Assembly (NCBI RefSeq): GCF_021026315.1
Contig: NZ_JAJNCX010000002.1
Location: forward strand, 372,001 to 436,000
Direction of reading: 5' to 3'
Source: Rhizobium sp. C4
Lineage (GTDB): Bacteria > Pseudomonadota > Alphaproteobacteria > Rhizobiales > Rhizobiaceae
Length of the DNA: 64,000 bases
The position numbers and the translations under genes are program-made. The stretch's first letter is position 1. Each line of letters opens with the position of its first letter. Positions 63,932 to 64,000 of the stretch are shown in pieces. The notes under the pieces are model-generated. The model saw only the letters and a list, made by a program, of their open reading frames with translations, did no database searches and was not told the DNA's origin.

Positions 63932-64000
63932 GTGATTGCTCCCAAAAACACGAAACGGCCGGTGAACCCGTTGGTTCCGTGTGTCGCCGGTCGGCAGGCG

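Noticed and set aside
1-64000. tRNA, rRNA, CRISPR array, insertion sequence or prophage genes
   Set aside because: The intergenic regions were read for these and none was seen. A structured tRNA or RNA-motif search could still reveal a small RNA that was missed by eye.

Overview
The window is about 64 kb of GC-rich, densely coding DNA. Gene content and order (SoxBDAG-type genes next to a GlxA-type AraC regulator and GlxBCD/GlnT-type genes, plus a large che operon with CheR, CheB, CheW and several MCPs) point to an alphaproteobacterium, most likely of the Rhizobiales. This is inferred from gene families, not from a marker gene. No rRNA, tRNA, CRISPR array or insertion sequence was seen.

Layout. 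(1) 1-13.9 kb holds housekeeping and accessory genes: the end of a polar amino-acid ABC importer, a fumarylacetoacetase-family enzyme, a membrane diguanylate cyclase, an orphan ParA, the alpha-2-macroglobulin/PBP1C pair, a 48-residue membrane protein, and a serine hydrolase joined to a 1-Cys peroxiredoxin. (2) 14.1-37.6 kb is a methylated-amine catabolic island. It encodes trimethylamine monooxygenase (tmm), a TMAO demethylase-like protein (tdm), dimethylamine monooxygenase (dmmDABC), gamma-glutamylmethylamide synthetase (gmaS), N-methylglutamate synthase (mgsABC), a SoxBDAG-type N-methylglutamate dehydrogenase (mgdABCD), folate C1 enzymes (folD, purU), two regulators, an APC permease and a small soluble PAS/MCP protein. 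Together these would take TMA to TMAO, DMA, MMA and N-methylglutamate, with the methyl carbons leaving as formaldehyde, methylene-THF or formate and the nitrogen returning to the glutamate pool. (3) 37.8-52.6 kb is a twelve-gene minus-strand chemosensory operon: HD-GYP response regulator, STAS protein, CheY, CheA, CheW, four MCPs with almost identical signalling domains, a second CheW, CheR and CheB. One MCP is soluble and built of tandem HAMP units. A divergent MCP-like helical protein is transcribed away from the operon at 53.0 kb. (4) 54.9-64 kb has a LapG-type (BTLCP) periplasmic cysteine protease and then a compact plus-strand cluster: acyl carrier protein, KASII-type ketosynthase, LpxL-like acyltransferase, HlyD-type adaptor and a C39-peptidase ABC exporter, facing a convergent FAD/NAD(P)-binding oxidoreductase. 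This last cluster is the least explained part of the window and the best candidate for an undescribed system: making or acylating and exporting a lipid-linked or leader-peptide product.

Starts were moved from the longest possible ORF to the codon supported by a ribosome-binding site, operon overlap or family N-terminus; this is stated in each entry. Functions rest on family motifs read by eye. No database search was run.
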